Of a stretch of 64,000 nt of DNA, positions 44,883 to 52,738 are shown piece by piece (within the stretch, counting starts at the first letter, position 1; the number at the start of each line of letters is the position of its first letter). Below the pieces are notes generated by a model. That model searched no databases. It had not been told where the DNA came from and saw only the letters and a list, made by a program, of their open reading frames with translations. The stretch comes from Pseudomonadota bacterium. Lineage in GTDB: Bacteria; Chloroflexota; UBA5177; JAJPKF01. The stretch spans positions 62,001-126,000 of the forward strand of contig JAJPKF010000025.1 in assembly GCA_021323865.1 (NCBI GenBank), in the 5' to 3' direction. The position numbers and the translations under genes are program-made.

Positions 44883-45287
44883 TTAGGGCACGGTGCGCTC
44901 GACCGTTATGCGCAGCACCACTCGCTCTTCGGCGATCATCGCCTGGTCGAACTCGGCCCAGTTGGGGTGGGGCTTCCCGAGAATCGTTTCGTAGATCTCG
45001 CGCAGCCTCGGTCCCGCTTCAGGGAGGCTCACAATCTCCGCGGTGCCGTAGGCGACGACATACCGGTACCAGCTGTCATCCGACAGAATGAGCGCGCTGA
45101 CCCGTGGGTCGCGCCGGATATTGCGCACTTTGGCGCTGGGGGACCGGGTCGAGATCTCGATCTTGCCGTCCAACCATGCCATCGCCACGCACGACATCTG
45201 CGGCCGGCCGTTCGAGCCGTTGGTCCCCAGGACGGTCCGGTGATTGCGGCTCAGGAACTCCTCGGTGGTCTGATCGCCCAAATTCAT
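44883..45287 (-). CDS. PPOX-class F420/FMN-dependent oxidoreductase (split-barrel)
   Basis: 134 residues from ATG 45287 with GAGGAG six bases upstream. LSRNHRTVLGTNGSNGRPQM, CVAMAWLDGKIEISTRSPSAKVRNIRRDPRVSALI are typical of pyridoxamine-5'-phosphate-oxidase-like F420-binding proteins; YRYVVAYGTAEIV and a C-terminal VVLRITVERTV strand follow. Probably reduces or detoxifies small molecules with F420H2 or FMN. The ATG overlaps the TGA of the frameshifted VOC gene upstream (ATGA), so both were one operon. Confidence 0.82.
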   Translation of the reverse strand: MNLGDQTTEEFLSRNHRTVLGTNGSNGRPQMSCVAMAWLDGKIEISTRSPSAKVRNIRRDPRVSALILSDDSWYRYVVAYGTAEIVSLPEAGPRLREIYETILGKPHPNWAEFDQAMIAEERVVLRITVERTVP

Positions 45288-45678
45288 GGCTTCTCCTCTC
45301 GGTCCAGTGGTTTCAGCACGCAGAACTCGTTGCCTTCGGGATCGGCGAGGACGACCCAGTCCTGATTGCCCCGGCCCACGTCCGCGCGACGTGCGCCCAG
45401 TCCCAGCAACCGCTCGACCTCTTGGTCCTGCGTTGTGTCGACCGGATTGACGTCGATATGCAGGCGATTTTTGACCGTCTTCGGCTCCGGGACCGGACAA
45501 AGACGATGGCGGGCGCGATGGGATGGGATCGGGCTCCTTCACGGTCGAGATCCCTCCCGATGCCGACGACGTCGCCCTCCTGCCAGAAGACCGCATAGTC
45601 GAGCAGCCCGCACCAGAAGCCCGCTATGGGAGCGGGATCGTGGGCGTCCACGATCAGCTCCGTGAATCGACTGGTCAT
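45284..45678 (-). pseudogene. VOC (glyoxalase/bleomycin-resistance) family protein with a one-base deletion
   Basis: From ATG 45678 the frame gives MTSRFTELIVDAHDPAPIAG, FWCGLLDYAVFWQEGDVV and IAPAIVFV, a VOC-family N-half, then loses register. In another frame the C-half continues EPKTVKNRLHIDVNPVD, QEVERLLGLGARRADVG, QDWVVLADPEGNEFCVLKP and ends at a TGA overlapping the next ATG. The junction (about 45494-45497) is a C-run that reads CC where CCC would restore one 131-residue protein. Family members bind a metal with paired beta-alpha-beta modules. Real mutation or sequencing/assembly error. Confidence 0.8.
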
Positions 45679-45778
45679 GGACGATTATGTGGCTCGCCGG
45701 CTGTTGGTTGCCGCCGGCTCAAGCCTTCCGCGGTTGACGGGGCGGGGGCGGGCGGGCTATGGTTGAGGGAGCCGTCGA

Positions 45779-45851
<73 letters not shown>

Positions 45852-45878
45852 CTTCAGTGTCAATTGTCTTCGTGAAGG

Positions 45879-45900
45879 CGCCCGTGCGCGGGCGTTTTTT
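45879..45900 (+). terminator. Terminator of tRNA-Arg
   Basis: CGCCCG-TGCG-CGGGCG hairpin followed by six T, 28 bases after the tRNA. Confidence 0.88.
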
Positions 45901-45924
45901 CAATTCGACGGCTTCTCGTCTACT

Positions 45925-46133
45925 TGCCAATCGTAAATTGGCACGAACCTTGCGGAGCCGCGCCGGCGCGTTAACGACCGGCGCCAACCATATCGCTATC
46001 AGAAAGGAGCCGATTCAGCACCATCCCTCGCCGCGTCCCGCTTGGGAGAGCGTGACCTCACCACCGGTGACTGGTCACGCCAGTGGGAACCGTTCGACCC
46101 ATGCCAACCCCAAGCACCAGACACGGAGGGGAT
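45925..46133 (+). promoter_or_regulatory. Structured leader region of the 3D-domain gene
   Basis: Contains successive inverted repeats: TGCCAAT/ATTGGCA (45925-45943), GCGCCGG/CCGGCGC (45960-45984) and a very stable GCGTGACC/GGTCACGC hairpin with an inner TCACC/GGTGA stem (46050-46080). It precedes a cell-wall enzyme, a gene type often controlled by c-di-AMP (ydaO) riboswitches in related phyla, but I could not match the ydaO core here; the class is unknown. Confidence 0.4.
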
Positions 46134-46178
46134 ATGAACCGAATAGTGCCCGTGGCCTCTCTCGGAGGTCATGTTTAG
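46134..46178 (+). CDS. Upstream ORF (14-residue leader peptide) overlapping the 3D-domain gene start
   Basis: ATG 46134 with GGAGGGG five bases upstream encodes MNRIVPVASLGGHV and stops at 46178, five bases beyond the downstream ATG (46171). Its ribosome site is stronger than that of the main gene, so translation of the uORF probably governs access to the second start by coupling. Confidence 0.45.
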   Translation: MNRIVPVASLGGHV

Positions 46179-46854
46179 ACGAAGCGTGTGCTCTCTGCTA
46201 CTCCTGATGCTCGTTTCCGGCGTCGCCGTAGAGAGTGCACAGGCGGAGTCGTCTCCGACGACACCGAGGACACACGGCAGGCATGTGCATGGCCACAAGC
46301 CTTCACAAGCCTGTCAACGCAGGACGTTGACTCACGCGCGGCACGCGCGCTGCCACCTTGGGCAGCGGCACCGGGCGCGAACCAATGCGAAATCGCGACG
46401 GCCTGTAGAAGCGGAATCCCAGCTGCCACCACCCATCGCAGACCCACCGGGTTTGCCGAGGGGACACTGGCAGCGCTTCAAATGCGACCAGCGATACCTG
46501 CACGCGGCCAAACGGGATGGTGCAACACATACTCGGCGATTCAAGCAGTGTAAGGCGAAGCTACAACGGCGCACAGCGCCGAACATACATGCGCGTGGCT
46601 ACTGGGCGACGTATCTGACGACCGCCTACTGCCAGACCGGCTACACCGCCTCGGGATCATGGACATCCTGGGGCACCGTGGCCGCAACCCTGCCGTTCGG
46701 AACCCGGCTTTACATCCCGGGCTACGGAGACGGCACGGTTCTGGACCGGGGAGGCGCAGTTGGACCCGGACACGTCGACCTCTATATGCCGAGCTGCCAG
46801 GAGGCAATCGACTGGGGGGCTCGGACAGAACGGATCGAAATCTTTACGAACTAG
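46171..46854 (+). CDS. Secreted 3D-domain protein (cell-wall lytic/RpfB-like C-terminal domain)
   Basis: 227 residues from ATG 46171. Signal peptide MFRRSVCSLLLLMLVSGVAV ending around AQA; a long basic, His/Arg-rich linker (residues 30-150); C-terminal 3D domain with ATYLTTAYCQTGYTASGSW, GTVAATLPFGTRLYIPGYGD, VLDRGGAVGPGHVDLYMPS and AIDWGARTERIEIF. Two of the family's three aspartates are present (VLDRGG, HVDLY); the usual VAADP aspartate is replaced. Such domains occur in peptidoglycan-cleaving transglycosylases and resuscitation-promoting factors. Expression is probably controlled by the structured leader and uORF. Confidence 0.8.
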   Translation: MFRRSVCSLLLLMLVSGVAVESAQAESSPTTPRTHGRHVHGHKPSQACQRRTLTHARHARCHLGQRHRARTNAKSRRPVEAESQLPPPIADPPGLPRGHWQRFKCDQRYLHAAKRDGATHTRRFKQCKAKLQRRTAPNIHARGYWATYLTTAYCQTGYTASGSWTSWGTVAATLPFGTRLYIPGYGDGTVLDRGGAVGPGHVDLYMPSCQEAIDWGARTERIEIFTN

Positions 46855-46871
46855 TCACGCGCGGGGTTGGC

Positions 46872-46886
46872 ACGCCGAAACGGCGT
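46872..46886 (+). terminator. Short hairpin after the 3D-domain gene
   Basis: ACGCCG-AAA-CGGCGT followed by TTTCA, 18 bases after the stop codon; weak intrinsic terminator. Confidence 0.45.
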
Positions 46887-46908
46887 TTCACATTCGGACG
46901 GTAAGGGG

Positions 46909-46932
46909 GCCGGGGAGCGAAAGCTTCCCGGC
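46909..46932 (+). other. GNRA-tetraloop hairpin before obg
   Basis: GCCGGGGAGC-GAAA-GCTTCCCGGC forms ten pairs (one G-T) closed by a GAAA tetraloop and followed by TTCC. It may be a second terminator for the upstream gene or insulate the obg promoter. Confidence 0.5.
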
Positions 46933-46957
46933 TTCCGACATTTCGGGAGCACCTTCA

Positions 46958-46963
46958 TAGACT
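46958..46963 (+). promoter_or_regulatory. -10 element (TAGACT) of a leaderless obg message
   Basis: Ends six bases before ATG 46970; there is no ribosome-binding site between them. Confidence 0.45.
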
Positions 46964-46969
46964 GGGTCA

Positions 46970-48349
46970 ATGTCCGGACCGCCTGATTTTCTCGACGAGG
47001 CCCGCATCTCAGTCGCGGGAGGCAAGGGGGGCGACGGCGCGGTCCATTTCCGCCGCGAAAAGTTCGTGCCTCTGGGCGGTCCCGATGGTGGTGACGGTGG
47101 ATCGGGCGGCGACGTGATCCTCCAGGCCGATACAGGACTCAACACGCTGCAGAGCTTCCGGCATCGTCGCCAGTTCCAGGCCGAGGCAGGCGCCGCCGGC
47201 TCCCGCAGCCGGCGCAACGGCAAGGGCGGCGCCGACCTGGTGGTCGCCGTGCCCGTGGGAACCACCGTAAACGATGCCGGCACCGGCCAGCAGCTCTTTG
47301 ACCTGGCCACGCCGGGCGCACGCGCACTGGTCGCCCGAGGCGGCCAGGGTGGATTGGGCAACGCCCACTTCGCAACCTCGACGAGCCAGGCGCCGCGCTT
47401 CGCCGAGCGGGGCCAGCCCGGACAGGAGCGGCGCTTGGTACTGGAGCTGAAGCTGGTGGCGGACGCCGGCATCATCGGACTGCCCAACGCCGGCAAGTCG
47501 ACGGTGCTGGCGGCCATGTCCGCGGCCCGTCCCAAGGTTGCCGGCTATCCATTCACGACGCTGGTGCCCAACCTCGGGGTCGTGGCGGTGGACGACACGA
47601 CCTTCGTTGCCGCGGATATACCCGGCCTTATCGAGGGCGCTCACCAGGGCCACGGGCTGGGCGATCAGTTTCTTCGCCACATTGAACGCACCCGGGTGCT
47701 GCTGCACGTGGTCGATGCGGCCGCCGAGGACCCGCATGGGGGATTCGAGGCGGTGATGGCGGAGCTGGGATCCTATGATCAATCGCTGCTCGAGCGACCA
47801 CAGCTCGTGGCACTCAACAAGATGGACCTTCCCGAAGCGGAGCAGGCAGGGCCGGAGCTAACTCGACGGCTGGAAGCTCGAGGCTACCGCGTCTACCCCA
47901 TCTCCGGGCTCGCCGGGTCGGGCATCGATGCCCTGGTACGGGCCCTCGCGGCGACGATCGCACAGGCCCGGGCCGCCGTCGAGCCCGCCGAGGAGGGCGA
48001 GTTCGTCTTCCGGGCGCGAGTTGACCCAAATGACTTCACGGTGGAACGGAAACGCGGGACGTTCACGGTGCGGGGCCAGACCGTGGAACGGGTCGTCAGC
48101 ATGACCGACATGGAGTCCGTCGAGGCTCGCGACCGCCTTCAGCGCCAGCTAAAACGACTGGGCGTCCTGGCGGCGCTCGAGCGCGAGGGAGTACGAGAGG
48201 GCAATCGAGTGGTGATCGGCGAGGAGGAACTGCTCTGGCAGAGCGAGCTGGAGGAGGGAGCGGTTAGACCCGGCGGGCGAACAGCGCCCGAAAATCGCCG
48301 TCGAACCGCTCGAGGAACTCGTGCATCGAAAGGACGTCGTCGTGGCTGA
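46970..48349 (+). CDS. obg: Obg-family GTPase with OCT domain
   Basis: 459 residues. Glycine-rich Obg fold (GGKGGDGAVHFRREKFVPLG, GPDGGDGGSGGDVI), G domain with GLPNAGKSTVLAAMS (Walker A), DIPGLIEGAHQGHGLG (G3), LNKMDLPEAE (G4), and a C-terminal OCT domain (about 345-415: EFVFRARVDPNDFTVERK). A ribosome-associated GTPase for 50S maturation and stress responses. The last 28 residues, RPGGRTAPENRRRTARG and onward, are Arg-rich and arise because the frame runs 86 bases into the convergent Zn-ribbon gene. Confidence 0.93.
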   Translation: MSGPPDFLDEARISVAGGKGGDGAVHFRREKFVPLGGPDGGDGGSGGDVILQADTGLNTLQSFRHRRQFQAEAGAAGSRSRRNGKGGADLVVAVPVGTTVNDAGTGQQLFDLATPGARALVARGGQGGLGNAHFATSTSQAPRFAERGQPGQERRLVLELKLVADAGIIGLPNAGKSTVLAAMSAARPKVAGYPFTTLVPNLGVVAVDDTTFVAADIPGLIEGAHQGHGLGDQFLRHIERTRVLLHVVDAAAEDPHGGFEAVMAELGSYDQSLLERPQLVALNKMDLPEAEQAGPELTRRLEARGYRVYPISGLAGSGIDALVRALAATIAQARAAVEPAEEGEFVFRARVDPNDFTVERKRGTFTVRGQTVERVVSMTDMESVEARDRLQRQLKRLGVLAALEREGVREGNRVVIGEEELLWQSELEEGAVRPGGRTAPENRRRTARGTRASKGRRRG

Positions 48350-48602
48350 GTGGGGGTAGCAGGTCCAGTCGCCGCTGCTCGGCCGCCGTCACCTCCGTCA
48401 CACCCTCACCGCGATCACGAAGGGGCACCCAGAACATCTGTGACGTGTGGCAGGCCCGGCAGCGAGCCGAGATCACCCACAGACGCTCGTGCCGGGCGAT
48501 GACGCTGAAGCGCTCCCGGTCGAAGCGCTGCCGGCAATTGCTGCAACGGTGTGTCGTCAGCAGCTGACGGAACAGGCGCTCCTGGGCGCTATCCATGCTC
48601 AT
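48264..48602 (-). CDS. Zinc-ribbon protein of unknown function
   Basis: 112 residues from ATG 48602, overlapping the stop of the bifunctional nuclease gene (ATGA). HRCSNCRQRFDRERFSVIAR and ISARCRACHTSQMFWVPLRD give two CxxC pairs for a zinc ribbon. The C-terminus SMHEFLERFDGDFRALF is helical. Small proteins with this pattern accompany the nuclease in related genomes as far as I recall, but the role is unknown. Convergent overlap of 86 bases with obg. Confidence 0.75.
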   Translation of the reverse strand: MSMDSAQERLFRQLLTTHRCSNCRQRFDRERFSVIARHERLWVISARCRACHTSQMFWVPLRDRGEGVTEVTAAEQRRLDLLPPLSHDDVLSMHEFLERFDGDFRALFARRV

Positions 48603-49087
48603 GCGTCGGGGTGCCTCTCACCTTCCTGGAAGAGCTGATTCACGAAGTCGCGATAGACTTCCAGCTTTTCGTCATTATCGGTGGGCAGCGTATGCGCGGC
48701 CGCCTCCAACACCGCTTCGTCGACAAAGATCGGCGCCTCGGTCCGGACGGCCAGACCGATGGCGTCGCTGGGTCGGGCGTCGATGTCCACCCGCTCCCCA
48801 TCGCCGCGACGGACCCCGATGCGGGCGTAGAACACGTCGTCCGACAGCTCGGTGATGTTGATGTCCGTGACCGTCGCCCCCAGTTCGTCCACCATGGTCT
48901 TGAGGAGATCGACCGTCAGCGGCCGCTTCGCCTTCTGCTCCTGCAGCTCCATGGCGATGGCATTCGACTCCTGCATTCCAACCCAGATCAGCAGGTAACG
49001 ATCGATCTTCGCGTCCTTGAGGATCACCACGCGCTGGCCATTGGCCAGATTGATGCGCACGCTCTCCACGACGACGGGGATCATCAT
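48599..49087 (-). CDS. Bifunctional nuclease family protein (DUF151)
   Basis: 162 residues from ATG 49087 (a second ATG is next at 49084); the longer frame to 49234 has no family residues. MIPVVVESVRINLANGQRVV, RYLLIWVGMQESNAIAMELQ, RPLTVDLLKTMVDELGATV and DIDARPSDAIGLAVRTEAPI are diagnostic of the DUF151/bifunctional nuclease family, which shows DNase and RNase activity in plants and Thermotoga. No Shine-Dalgarno is seen. Upstream of and coupled to the Zn-ribbon gene; divergent from rplU. Confidence 0.85.
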   Translation of the reverse strand: MMIPVVVESVRINLANGQRVVILKDAKIDRYLLIWVGMQESNAIAMELQEQKAKRPLTVDLLKTMVDELGATVTDINITELSDDVFYARIGVRRGDGERVDIDARPSDAIGLAVRTEAPIFVDEAVLEAAAHTLPTDNDEKLEVYRDFVNQLFQEGERHPDA

Positions 49088-49203
49088 TATTCGTGTACCA
49101 GGCGCCTCGAGGCAGGGGCAACTCTGGGCCATTCTACAACCGTCCCTGGCGCTCCCTGAGGAAACACGCGGCCTCATCGAGGCCTCGGGGGGCCCGAGGA
49201 GTC

Positions 49204-49233
49204 TTGACAAATCGTCTCCGCCAGTGGTAATCA
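49204..49233 (+). promoter_or_regulatory. Promoter of rplU-rpmA
   Basis: TTGACA (49204-49209), 18-base spacer, TGGTAATCA with an extended TGG before TAATCA (49228-49233). The roughly 90-base leader has GC-rich inverted repeats that could bind L21. Confidence 0.6.
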
Positions 49234-49325
49234 TAGGTGCGGCTCCCAGTGGGCCGTCTCTTTACGCTGTTCGTCGCCGGACGCATTCGCCGGCCGGAGC
49301 CAGTCGAATCCCAGGGGATACCATC

Positions 49326-49643
49326 ATGCCGTTTGCCATCGTTCGAACCGGCGGGAAGCAGGTCCGGGTGCAGCCGGGCCAGACGATCGAGGTGGAGCGT
49401 CTTACGGCTCAACCGGGCGACCGGGTCGAGTTCCTCGAGGTACTGCTGCTGGGCGGCGATGACGGCGGCGTGACCTACGGCCGGCCGACGGTCGAAGGGG
49501 CGAAGGTTATCGGTGAGGTCTTGGGAGAGCGGCGTGCACGCAAGATCATCGTCTTCAAGTACAAGCCCAAGACTCGATACCGCCGGAAGACCGGGCACCG
49601 CCAGAACCTGACGCGGGTGGCGGTACAGGAGATTCAGGGCTAG
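49326..49643 (+). CDS. rplU: 50S ribosomal protein L21
   Basis: 105 residues from ATG 49326 with AGGGGA upstream. [40 protein letters not shown] and the basic tail [21 protein letters not shown] are the L21 signatures. Binds 23S rRNA. Paired with rpmA 11 bases downstream, the usual order. Confidence 0.97.
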   Translation: MPFAIVRTGGKQVRVQPGQTIEVERLTAQPGDRVEFLEVLLLGGDDGGVTYGRPTVEGAKVIGEVLGERRARKIIVFKYKPKTRYRRKTGHRQNLTRVAVQEIQG

Positions 49644-49654
49644 AGGAGCAGGAT

Positions 49655-49927
49655 ATGGCGCACAAGAAGGGCGTCGGCTCAACACGCAACGGTCGCGACA
49701 GCAATCCGCAATATCTCGGCATCAAACGGGGTGACGGCTGCGATGTGCGGGCCGGAACCATCATCGTTCGACAGCGGGGAACGAAGATCCGCCCGGGCGA
49801 GAACGTCGGCATGGGCAACGACTACACCATATTCGCCCTGTCGGACGGCACGGTTCGGTTCAAATCGACGGCGCACTCACGATCGACGGTGAGCGTGCTG
49901 CCTGCCGCGGAGGGCGGGGCCGCCTAA
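49655..49927 (+). CDS. rpmA: 50S ribosomal protein L27
   Basis: 90 residues, ATG 49655 with GAGGAGCAGG upstream. [40 protein letters not shown] and [17 protein letters not shown] are characteristic; the N-terminus reaches the peptidyl-transferase centre and has no cleavable extension of the Firmicutes type. Co-transcribed with rplU; tRNA-Ala follows. Confidence 0.97.
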   Translation: MAHKKGVGSTRNGRDSNPQYLGIKRGDGCDVRAGTIIVRQRGTKIRPGENVGMGNDYTIFALSDGTVRFKSTAHSRSTVSVLPAAEGGAA

Positions 49928-49956
49928 CCCGACCCACCCGGAGCTGCCGGCATCCA

Positions 49957-50032
<76 letters not shown>

Positions 50033-50064
50033 GCCGGCTGGACCTCGAACGTCGTCGCGGAGCC

Positions 50065-50580
50065 CTAGCCAGGCGCCTCCACGTGCGCGTGTCCGTTCGA
50101 AGGCGGGCAGAAATGGGGTCCGGGGCCCATGGGGCGGCCGCACATGACGCACCGGGGCCGACCCCCGGCGATGATCTCGTCCACCTGCTCCTGGATCCTC
50201 GACAAATGCCCTCGGGTCGCCAGCAGCAGCAGCGTCTGCACATCGAGGGTCGCCTCGTCGAGGTCGGTCGCCTCAAAGACGAACGCGTCCTGAACCCGAT
50301 CGAAGGCCAGGGACAGCGAGCCCACCTTGGCCCGCACCTCACCCGACACCTCCGCGGCCCGCGTCACCGGCCGAGGCGTCATTCCCTGTGGATCGGGCAC
50401 CCGCTCGAGGATTCGCTTCACCGCCAGGCTCAGCGCCACGAGCTGCTCCTTCTCGAGCCACAGCCCAACTTCACCCGACGGGGTGGCCGCCAGCAGCCGG
50501 AACGTGCGGCTACCCGGTTCGCCGAAGGACTCGGCCGTGAGTGACTCAACCAGGCCCAGATTCAGCCGTCGATCGTTCAC
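50065..50580 (-). CDS. DUF3090 family protein
   Basis: 171 residues from GTG 50580 with GGAGG upstream. SRTFRLLAATPSGEVGLWLE, KEQLVALSLAVKRILE, VGSLSLAFDRVQDAFVFEA and the C-terminal zinc-like CVMCGRPMGPGPHFCP with NGH match DUF3090, found in actinobacteria and chloroflexi, often next to a kinase-like or phosphatase gene. Function unknown. Confidence 0.85.
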   Translation of the reverse strand: MNDRRLNLGLVESLTAESFGEPGSRTFRLLAATPSGEVGLWLEKEQLVALSLAVKRILERVPDPQGMTPRPVTRAAEVSGEVRAKVGSLSLAFDRVQDAFVFEATDLDEATLDVQTLLLLATRGHLSRIQEQVDEIIAGGRPRCVMCGRPMGPGPHFCPPSNGHAHVEAPG

Positions 50581-50598
50581 CCGCGCCTCCGTTCACCG

Positions 50599-50628
50599 AT
50601 TGTAGGACCACCCTCCATCAACCGTCAG
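50599..50628 (-). promoter_or_regulatory. Candidate promoter of the DUF3090 gene
   Basis: Minus strand CTGACG (50628-50623), 18-base spacer, TACAAT (50604-50599), about 20 bases before the GTG. Confidence 0.5.
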
Positions 50629-50839
50629 TCGGGACTTTCCGGCAAAGAACGACCACCATCCTGACGCACGTCCACGACTCTGGCAACCGGATCAGTCCGC
50701 CCCGAAATCCCATCGGTCACCAGCGTCGGAAACGGAGCCACCTGGCATTCAAGGACCGAGGCCGGCGGTCCTCGGGACACGCGGCCGCCTGATCCGGCTC
50801 CTCGTCTGGCGGTTGAAGGAAGCGATCGGAGTGAGCCGG

Positions 50840-51208
50840 TTAGGCGACCAGCCGCTGCAGCCCCTCGACCAGCGTCTCCCACTCGAACGGCTTGGAGAGC
50901 ACCTCATCGACGCTTGGCGATTCGCGCGCCCGGTCGATCATGGCGTCTGATGCCGACATGGCCATGATGGAGACGGACCAGCTTTTTCGAATGCGACAGG
51001 CCAGCTCGATGCCGTCACCATCGGGCAGCATCAGGTCCAGAATGACCACATGCGGCCGCTCATGTTCCAGCATGGTGAGCGCCTCCTGGGTGGAGGCGGC
51101 CCTCCGAACCTGGAACCCCTCAGCCTCGAGCGCCTCGCTGAGGACACTGCGCATCGCCGGCTCGTCGTCGACAATGAGGACGCGGGCATCGGCATTTGAA
51201 TCTGTCAC
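50840..51208 (-). CDS. Single-domain response regulator (receiver)
   Basis: 122 residues from GTG 51208. VLIVDDEPAMRSVLSEAL, phospho-acceptor Asp58 in VVILDLMLPDGDG, Ser/Thr in SIMAMSASDAM and Lys in DEVLSKPFEW; no output domain. It therefore works as a CheY/Spo0F-like relay or partner-binding protein. No histidine kinase is adjacent, so its partner is elsewhere. Divergent from the HAD gene at 51280. Confidence 0.87.
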   Translation of the reverse strand: MTDSNADARVLIVDDEPAMRSVLSEALEAEGFQVRRAASTQEALTMLEHERPHVVILDLMLPDGDGIELACRIRKSWSVSIMAMSASDAMIDRARESPSVDEVLSKPFEWETLVEGLQRLVA

Positions 51209-51279
51209 ACCGGACCTTCAGCCGTCTCTGTGTTTGACATTGCGCAAGTAGTGTGCCCGCCTGGGGAAACCGACATATC

Positions 51280-52032
51280 ATGACCAGCAATCAAGCCGCC
51301 GCCGGGTGGCTTCGCAAGAACCTCATCTTCGATGCCGACGACACGTTGTGGGAAAACAACGTCTACTTCATCGAAGCGACGGAAGCCTTTCTGGACGTCA
51401 TGGAGCAGGAGCGTCTCGACCGCTCGGCAGCTCGCCGGCATCTTGCCGAGACCGAGGTGCGGTTCGTCGCCGAGCAGGGATACGGGACAGAGGCCTTCAC
51501 GGCGTGCATGGTTCACACCGCCCGAACCCTCCTACCGGAGGTGACGGAGGATTCTCTTCGGCACATTGAGGGACTGGGCCGAGCCATCATGCTCCGGGAC
51601 CCCATGGAGCTGCTCCCGGGCGTGGAGACCGCACTTTCACATCTCTCTCGCCACAACCGTCTGTTTCTGCTGACCAAGGGCGAGGAGCGAGAACAACGCG
51701 ACAAGCTCGAGCGGTCGGCGCTCGCGCACTACTTTGAGCACGTGGAGGTCGTGCCCGAGAAGCATCCCGAAGCCTACACGGCTCTCGTCGAGCGGCTGGG
51801 CCTCGACCCGAGCATGACGTGGATGATCGGAAACAGCCCGAGGTCCGACATCAATCCGGCCCTCGCGGCGGGTCTGAATGCCATACTGATCCCCCACCCG
51901 AAGACCTGGGAGCTGGAGCTGGAAGACATCGCCGACGCGCCCAGCCATCGGCTCAGCATCGTACAGTCCGTTGCCGATCTCCTCACTCTCTTCTCGCCCT
52001 CGGATCGTGCCCCGGAGCCGGCCCGCGGCTGA
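51280..52032 (+). CDS. HAD-superfamily hydrolase, YjjG/nucleotidase-like
   Basis: 250 residues from ATG 51280 (a GTG at 51253 is the alternative). NLIFDADDTLWENNVYFIEA contains motif I (D-x-D with the DDTLW form), LFLLTKGEE motif II, VPEKHPEAYTALVERLGLD motif III lysine and MIGNSPRSDINPALAAG motif IV. The cap is helical. DADDTLW resembles pyrimidine 5'-nucleotidase YjjG, but the substrate is not certain. Convergent with maf. Confidence 0.82.
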   Translation: MTSNQAAAGWLRKNLIFDADDTLWENNVYFIEATEAFLDVMEQERLDRSAARRHLAETEVRFVAEQGYGTEAFTACMVHTARTLLPEVTEDSLRHIEGLGRAIMLRDPMELLPGVETALSHLSRHNRLFLLTKGEEREQRDKLERSALAHYFEHVEVVPEKHPEAYTALVERLGLDPSMTWMIGNSPRSDINPALAAGLNAILIPHPKTWELELEDIADAPSHRLSIVQSVADLLTLFSPSDRAPEPARG

Positions 52033-52045
52033 ATCGGCGGTGGGA

Positions 52046-52723
52046 TCAGACCAACGGCGGGTGGGCCGAAAGCTCGAAGCCGTTGAAGCGCAGTGCCGCT
52101 GTCAACGAAGCGCACGCCTGGAGTGGGTCCTGTTCCGCGATCAGGCCATGCCGCGCCAGCCTGCTGATGGCGGAGCAGACCGGCAATCCCATGACGTTGA
52201 GAAGGCAGCCCTCGACCCGCTTGACCAGCGTGGCTCCCCCTCCCTGGACGGCATACCCGCCGGCCTTGTCGAACGGCTCACCACTGGCGATGTAGGCTCG
52301 TAATCGCTCGTCGGAACACGCCCGCATCTCGACCCGGGAGGTTACGCTGGCCCCGTGAGAGCGATCGCCCGCCTGGACGACGACCGAGGTGATCACCTCG
52401 TGACATCGGCCCGCCAGCCGCCTCAGCATGCCGAGCGCGTCCTCCTCGTCCACCGGCTTCCCCAGAATCACGCCCTCGATCACGACCATAGTGTCGGCGG
52501 CCAGCACGACGGCGTCCGGATGGCGGTCGGCAATCGAAGCGGCCTTGGCCGACGCGAGAGCGGCCGCGATTTCCGAGGGCATGGAGCCGGCCAGCTGCCG
52601 TTCGAGCGCTTCCTCGTCCACGTCACTCGGATCCACGGTAAAGTCAAGCCCCAACCGTTCGAGAAGCTCCGAGCGGCGTGGCGACGCGGAGGCGAGGAGC
52701 AGCTGGGTCGCCGTGGCGGCCAT
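52046..52723 (-). CDS. maf: Maf-family nucleotide pyrophosphatase
   Basis: 225 residues from ATG 52723. QLLLASASPRRSELLERLGL, VLAADTMVVIEGVILGKP, HEVITSVVV and EPFDKAGGYAVQGGGATLVKRVEG are the conserved blocks, with the Ser-Arg-Arg and Asp-Thr of the active site. It hydrolyses non-canonical or m-type nucleoside triphosphates to monophosphates. Only 14 bases separate its start from that of the divergent methyltransferase gene. Confidence 0.9.
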   Translation of the reverse strand: MAATATQLLLASASPRRSELLERLGLDFTVDPSDVDEEALERQLAGSMPSEIAAALASAKAASIADRHPDAVVLAADTMVVIEGVILGKPVDEEDALGMLRRLAGRCHEVITSVVVQAGDRSHGASVTSRVEMRACSDERLRAYIASGEPFDKAGGYAVQGGGATLVKRVEGCLLNVMGLPVCSAISRLARHGLIAEQDPLQACASLTAALRFNGFELSAHPPLV

Positions 52724-52738
52724 GATAATTCGATTGTA
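52724..52738. promoter_or_regulatory. Facing -10 elements in the 14-base maf/methyltransferase gap
   Basis: GATAAT (52724-52729, plus strand) lies eight bases before ATG 52738, and TACAAT (52738-52733, minus strand) nine bases before the maf ATG at 52723. Both would give almost leaderless messages and cannot be occupied together. Confidence 0.45.

Noticed and set aside
45985..46120. ydaO (c-di-AMP) riboswitch before the 3D-domain gene
   Set aside because: Context is suggestive and CGACCC..CCAACCCC loosely resembles the 3' core, but the order and the GGAGGAACC/GGGGTTAATC elements could not be matched by eye.
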